A stretch of DNA of 64,000 nucleotides from Oligoflexia bacterium (GTDB lineage Bacteria; Bdellovibrionota_C; UBA2361; JBGSMV01). Both the position numbers and the translations under genes were made by a program. Location of the stretch: NCBI GenBank assembly GCA_019694515.1, contig JAIBBU010000006.1, positions 62,001 to 126,000 of the forward strand. The letters are read 5' to 3'. Below, piece by piece: positions 61,110 through 64,000 of this stretch (the stretch's first letter is position 1; the number at the start of each line of letters is the position of its first letter). Under the pieces are notes generated by a model. It was not told where the DNA came from. It saw nothing but the letters and a program-made list of their open reading frames with translations, and made no database searches.

Positions 61110-61158
61110 AGGTTTCCTAAACCTGGGGTCGCAAGTTCGAACCTTGCCGGGGGTGCCA
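61110..61158 (+). repeat. Right attachment site: 49-bp copy of the tRNA-Arg 3' end
   Basis: Identical to bases 56916-56964 from the anticodon stem to the terminal CCA. Upstream sequence diverges at once (CCGAATA in place of GAGCAC), so it is only the tail of a tRNA and cannot fold into one. It marks the right boundary of the integrated element. The 150 bp before it hold no gene. Confidence 0.92.
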
Positions 61159-61162
61159 ACTG

Positions 61163-61213
61163 AAAAAGGGGACAGTTCCTATTTCGGGAGAATATAGGAA
61201 CTGTCCCCTTTTT
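61163..61213. terminator. Perfect 20-bp hairpin with T-run
   Basis: AAAAAGGGGACAGTTCCTAT (61163-61182) pairs perfectly with 61194-61213, with an 11-nt loop. With its A- and T-flanks it resembles a bidirectional rho-independent terminator immediately outside the element. The core GGGACAGTTCCTAT is also a motif found dispersed near REP-associated transposases in other genomes; that link is from memory. Confidence 0.8.
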
Positions 61214-61227
61214 TCGCGGCATCGGGC

Positions 61228-61264
61228 AAAAAAATTTCGGACCAGCACCACTGGTGCTGGTCCG
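61228..61264 (-). terminator. Rho-independent terminator of the Flp-type pilin gene
   Basis: CGGACCAGCACCA (61238-61250) pairs with TGGTGCTGGTCCG (61252-61264). On the minus strand it is followed by AAATTTTTTT, a suitable release tract, 34 bp after the pilin stop. Confidence 0.85.
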
Positions 61265-61297
61265 ATACCCACATCGCCGTCCGAATTGATGACTGCT

Positions 61298-61594
61298 TTA
61301 TCCTCCCTTGCCCAATCCTGCGCATGGCGGAAGTGTGCCGGAGATTCCCGGCGGTCGACAGGTAAAGCCACCTGGGGTTTTGCCCGGGGGTTCAGTCGGA
61401 TCAGAGGGGTCCGAGGGGCCGGGCGCTGGCCCAAAGTTTACCTGTTCATAGGTAGTGTTAGTTTCTCCTCCTAGATAGGAAGCGGAGGGAATCCCAATGG
61501 ACAGCAGGGCAACAGCCAAGAAGAAGTATTCCGTCAGGGCGGCTCCTTTTTCGCTCTTTGCTCGCTTTCTCGAAAAGTAACGGGTTGCTTTCAT
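61298..61594 (-). CDS. Flp-type (type IVb) pilin-like protein
   Basis: Encodes 98 aa from ATG 61594, preceded by GGAGG; the longer frame to 61720 is rejected. After a basic leader (KATRYFSRKRAKSEKG) the sequence AALTEYFFLAVALLSIGIPSASYLG has the prepilin cleavage Gly, Glu at +5 and Tyr at +6, the signature of Flp/Tad pilins. The C-terminus is Pro/Gly-rich with a possible Cys pair (FTCRPP, PPCAG). No tad genes are present, so it may be a pseudopilin assembled by distant machinery. It has its own terminator. Confidence 0.8.
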   Translation of the reverse strand: MKATRYFSRKRAKSEKGAALTEYFFLAVALLSIGIPSASYLGGETNTTYEQVNFGPAPGPSDPSDPTEPPGKTPGGFTCRPPGISGTLPPCAGLGKGG

Positions 61595-61774
61595 TCGGTC
61601 CTCCAAAACGGGCGATCCAGATGCATCGCCAGGTAATAGAGGAATCGGCGATCGGTACTTTTTCTTTAGCGATTGTGGTGTATTGTTTTTTTTTTGCGAA
61701 GATTTTTCGCAAAATGACAAAATCGCTTAGGTGCCAACTAGGAGAAATGCGTAGGCCGATTGAGGGGGGCGCTT

Positions 61775-62875
61775 TTAACGATATAACGTCTCAAAACCGG
61801 CTTCTTTCACTATCTTGATCTCCGCCGGCAAGGAAAAACGATTATCGCCTGTAGCGGAATAGGTGCCGGCGGCCCCTGAATAATCGTGCAGCTTGCGCAG
61901 GATGTTTGCCGCTTCCAGCGTGTCGCCATTGGCGGTCGAGACGCTATCTACGGCTAACATCAGTGCATCATAGCTATTTGGAGCTCCAATTTCTGGAGGT
62001 GCGCCGTAAGTTTGCTGGTAAGCAGCAATAAAACTGCTGCTAGGTTGAGAGGCGTTGACGTACCACTGGTTTAAGAGCGCACCGTTGGCGGCCTTAACTT
62101 CGCTTGAATCTTCGAACATTTCGAACCCGACGAGAGGCGCTTCAATGCCACTTACCTGCGTCTGACGAGCAAAGGTCGACAACGCGCCAGGCAGCAATGC
62201 TACCAGGAAGGCATCCACCTTAGCCGCACGGGCCTGTGCAATGTAGGATTTAAAATCTCTTACATCCGGAAGATACTTCTTATCTAACACCAGCCGCTCC
62301 AGCAGCCCGGCCTGTTTCAGTGCAGCGATTTGGGCATTGTAGACTGCAATCACCCCTTCATGCTCCTGACCAATAAAGCCCAGTCGTTTGTAATCTCGCT
62401 TTACTAACTCCTTAGTGAGTTCTGAAGCTTCAGTTTCAGGAGTGATCCAGTGAGTAAAGACGAAATGCCTGCCGCGCGAGACCTTCGCATCAGAGGCACA
62501 GATTGCGATCATCAATACTTTTTCCTGTTCAGCGATCGGCGCTACAGCATTTCCGATCCCCGAACTCATTGTGAAGATAACCTTTACATTTTCCTGTTCG
62601 ATTAGGCGATGAGCGGCGGTAACCGCCATGGCTGGCTTCAACTGATCATCTTCATAGAGCAGCGTAACTCGGGCGCGAGCGGCTGCCGGAAGTTTATGGT
62701 ACGCGAGCTCAATTCCATTCTTAGCGTACGATCCAAGACTTGCCGCTTCTCCACTCAAGGGCAAGATAATGCCGATCTTAATTTTTGCGGCCGTGTCGGG
62801 AGATTCCGCCTCCGCCACAGGCAGTGCGACCAGTAAAACTAGCGAGAAAATCCAAAAGAGATCTTTTTGGCGCAT
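61775..62875 (-). CDS. ABC transporter substrate-binding protein, LivJ type, second copy
   Basis: Encodes 366 aa with signal peptide LFWIFSLVLLVALPVAEA, preceded by AGGAG. The mature part begins IKIGIILPLSGEAASLGSYAKNGIELAY and continues with VTLLYEDDQLKPAMAVTAAHRLI, VIFTMSSGIGNAVAPIAEQ and GAPPEIGAPNSYDALMLA, typical of branched-chain amino acid/amide binding proteins. It is related to the protein at 19261-20376. It is again an orphan without permease genes. Such solitary receptors often feed a sensor or a distant transporter. Confidence 0.87.
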   Translation of the reverse strand: MRQKDLFWIFSLVLLVALPVAEAESPDTAAKIKIGIILPLSGEAASLGSYAKNGIELAYHKLPAAARARVTLLYEDDQLKPAMAVTAAHRLIEQENVKVIFTMSSGIGNAVAPIAEQEKVLMIAICASDAKVSRGRHFVFTHWITPETEASELTKELVKRDYKRLGFIGQEHEGVIAVYNAQIAALKQAGLLERLVLDKKYLPDVRDFKSYIAQARAAKVDAFLVALLPGALSTFARQTQVSGIEAPLVGFEMFEDSSEVKAANGALLNQWYVNASQPSSSFIAAYQQTYGAPPEIGAPNSYDALMLAVDSVSTANGDTLEAANILRKLHDYSGAAGTYSATGDNRFSLPAEIKIVKEAGFETLYR

Positions 62876-62945
62876 GGCGGGCTCCTACTTGACGGGCGAG
62901 TTGACGAAATCTAAGCACGTTTTTTAGGAGCAGGCTAGGGTGGGG

Positions 62946-63536
62946 TCAATCTCCAGCGGGGGTTGGTGCTTCGCCGTCTCGTATAACTTCGAAACGCTCC
63001 TTGCCGGCGTGATCTAACCGTACCCAGTGCACATTTGTAAGTTCTTCCAGACCGGGTGCACGGATTTCGTCGGCGGATCCTACCCAATAGGCTGAGAAGG
63101 TAGAGTCATTAACCGGGCTCCAGCCGACATACTCCCGGACAAGGTAAATCTTGCCATCCGGGCCCCGCGTCGTTAGAGCGGAGCAGAAACGCTGATCGTC
63201 GCTCCGCCAGCGATCCTGAAAGGCATCGCTTGGAATGCCCGATTGAAACGCCCAGTCTGCTCCTGCTGCTATTAAAGTATCGACCTGCTCTACGATCTGG
63301 CGGTCCTCGGGGGGAAGCTTATAGAGCTCGCGCTCACTTGGCGGGAGAGTCATGACCTGAAAGGATTGCATCACTGCTTCCCATCTCGCCGTCAGCCGTT
63401 CGGCTAACGATCTGTTTTGTGGCGTAGAAGCAGTCTCAGCTCCCTTGAGCGGCATCTCCACAACTTCCGGTTGCTCTGACGAGATGAACACCTCGGAGGC
63501 TAGGGCGGGCTTAGAATTAGCGAGCTGAGCTGGCAT
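62946..63536 (-). CDS. Hypothetical protein with disordered N-terminus
   Basis: Encodes 196 aa after GAGGAGG. Residues 1-45 are low complexity (Ala, Ser, Glu, Pro). The rest is alpha/beta: LTARWEAVMQSFQVMTLPPSERELYKLPPEDRQIVEQVDTLIAAGADWAFQ, then DQRFCSALTTRGPDGKIYLVREYVGW and STFSAYWVGSADEIRAPGLEEL. It has no signal peptide or membrane helix. I do not recognise the family. Bases 63537-63708 between it and the next gene contain nothing I can identify. Confidence 0.65.
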   Translation of the reverse strand: MPAQLANSKPALASEVFISSEQPEVVEMPLKGAETASTPQNRSLAERLTARWEAVMQSFQVMTLPPSERELYKLPPEDRQIVEQVDTLIAAGADWAFQSGIPSDAFQDRWRSDDQRFCSALTTRGPDGKIYLVREYVGWSPVNDSTFSAYWVGSADEIRAPGLEELTNVHWVRLDHAGKERFEVIRDGEAPTPAGD

Positions 63537-63708
63537 AGAGCCTCCTCTTCATCTGGCAGCTGGGCCACTGCCCGAAAACTGTGCACGGCCGGCGCCTGCG
63601 TCTGCACCGCCTCAACTATCGTTATGGGCGACGTGGTGCAAAGTGTAGGGGCAAGAGTGATCAACGCCAGCCCTTTAAGATCGAGCTTCAGCAGCTTAGT
63701 GGAGCAAT

Positions 63709-64000
63709 TTAATGCTTATGCTTGGCTAAGCACAGTTTGACTGCAGCGGTGAGTTTTTTTAGTCGACCATTTAGATGCTCAGCATAGAGCGAGTCGGTAA
63801 TGGCTACCCGCCAACTGCCATCCGCTTCAGGCGTAAACCCGAGCGCGGCCCAAACCCGGTCGTATTTACGCACTGCTTCCTCAAGGTCGAGCCAGGCATG
63901 GCCGTTGTCTTTCAAGCGAAAGGCCCAAGTCAATAAACTAGAGCCAATCGCCCGCAGTGCCGTCATCTCTCCTGAATTGGCGCCGACTTTTTCCCGCAGC
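63709..64000 (-). CDS. Hypothetical protein, C-terminal part (runs off the window)
   Basis: On the minus strand the frame is open from the window edge (residues LREKVGANSGE) through ATG 63966 to a stop at 63709. About 97 residues are visible, so the real start may lie outside. A GGAG directly before the ATG is too close to serve as its ribosome site, which favours a longer protein. The visible part is helical (ALRAIGSSLLTWAFRLKDNG, LDLEEAVRKYDRVWAALGF, HLNGRLKKLTAAVKLCLAKHKH). No family recognised. Confidence 0.55.
   Translation of the reverse strand, partial: LREKVGANSGEMTALRAIGSSLLTWAFRLKDNGHAWLDLEEAVRKYDRVWAALGFTPEADGSWRVAITDSLYAEHLNGRLKKLTAAVKLCLAKHKH

Larger units (their letters stand above)
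56916..61158. mobile_element. tRNA-Arg-integrated element (4.2 kb) with decayed integrase
   Basis: A 49-bp perfect direct repeat covering the anticodon loop to the 3' CCA of tRNA-Arg occurs at 56916-56964 and again at 61110-61158, bounding 4194 bp per repeat period. Just inside the left repeat is an integrase remnant read away from the tRNA. Cargo is a DUF4238 gene on the minus strand and a three-gene plus-strand operon. The cargo is visibly more AT-rich than its neighbours and uses more A/T-ending codons, as expected of transferred DNA. Replication, transfer or excisionase genes are absent, so it is an immobile remnant or a satellite-type island. Confidence 0.9.

Overview
The window comes from a Gram-negative, double-membrane bacterium of roughly 55% GC. 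The evidence is an LPS export permease pair (LptF/LptG), lipoproteins with lipoboxes, a twin-arginine signal, SecDF-YajC, an NlpD-like lipoprotein and a WbaP/WcaJ-type sugar transferase. Two neighbourhoods resemble deltaproteobacterial-grade genomes: coaBC, a UDG-like protein, NfeD, slipin, queA, tgt, yajC, secD, secF; and pcm next to nlpD. I cannot place it more precisely from sequence alone. Most of the window is ordinary, densely packed chromosome with a few accessory patches.

Layout. 1-8.1 kb: end of an unidentified gene, a polyprenyl-phosphate sugar transferase, rplM-rpsI, lptF-lptG, rpsU, a Tat-exported phosphoesterase and two small proteins. 8.3-9.15 kb: a scrambled tRNA-Gly locus with two intact genes and at least four tRNA fragments, including an exact 120-bp tandem duplication. 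9.3-20.4 kb: a B12-binding radical SAM protein, a TMTC-like membrane/TPR protein, two giant secreted proteins (about 45 Cys-x2-Cys units; then tail-fibre-like Gly/Ser/Thr repeats) and a LivJ-type binding protein. 20.5-30.3 kb: a type IV pilin, a deoC plus split-ALDH16 operon, a tandem paralogue pair, a DUF6502/lipoprotein pair and a GH108-like muramidase. Two copies of a MITE-like element lie here and a third lies near 49.4 kb.

30.3-42.4 kb holds two HDOD signalling operons (HDOD with PAS-histidine kinase; HDOD/GAF-like protein with a pseudo-receiver fused to a HigA-like HTH), a lipoprotein, an RRM protein, recD2-mutM-membrane protein and serS. 42.5-56.8 kb is housekeeping: an MBL hydrolase, coaBC, NfeD/slipin, queA-tgt (queA apparently starting at ATT), yajC-secD-secF, a DnaJ protein, pcm and nlpD.

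56.9-61.16 kb is a 4.2-kb integrative element in tRNA-Arg(CCT), bounded by 49-bp direct repeats. It carries a decayed integrase, a DUF4238 protein and a tightly coupled three-gene operon of unknown proteins. That operon is the best candidate here for an undescribed system. The window ends with an Flp-type pilin, a second LivJ-type binding protein and two uncharacterised proteins.
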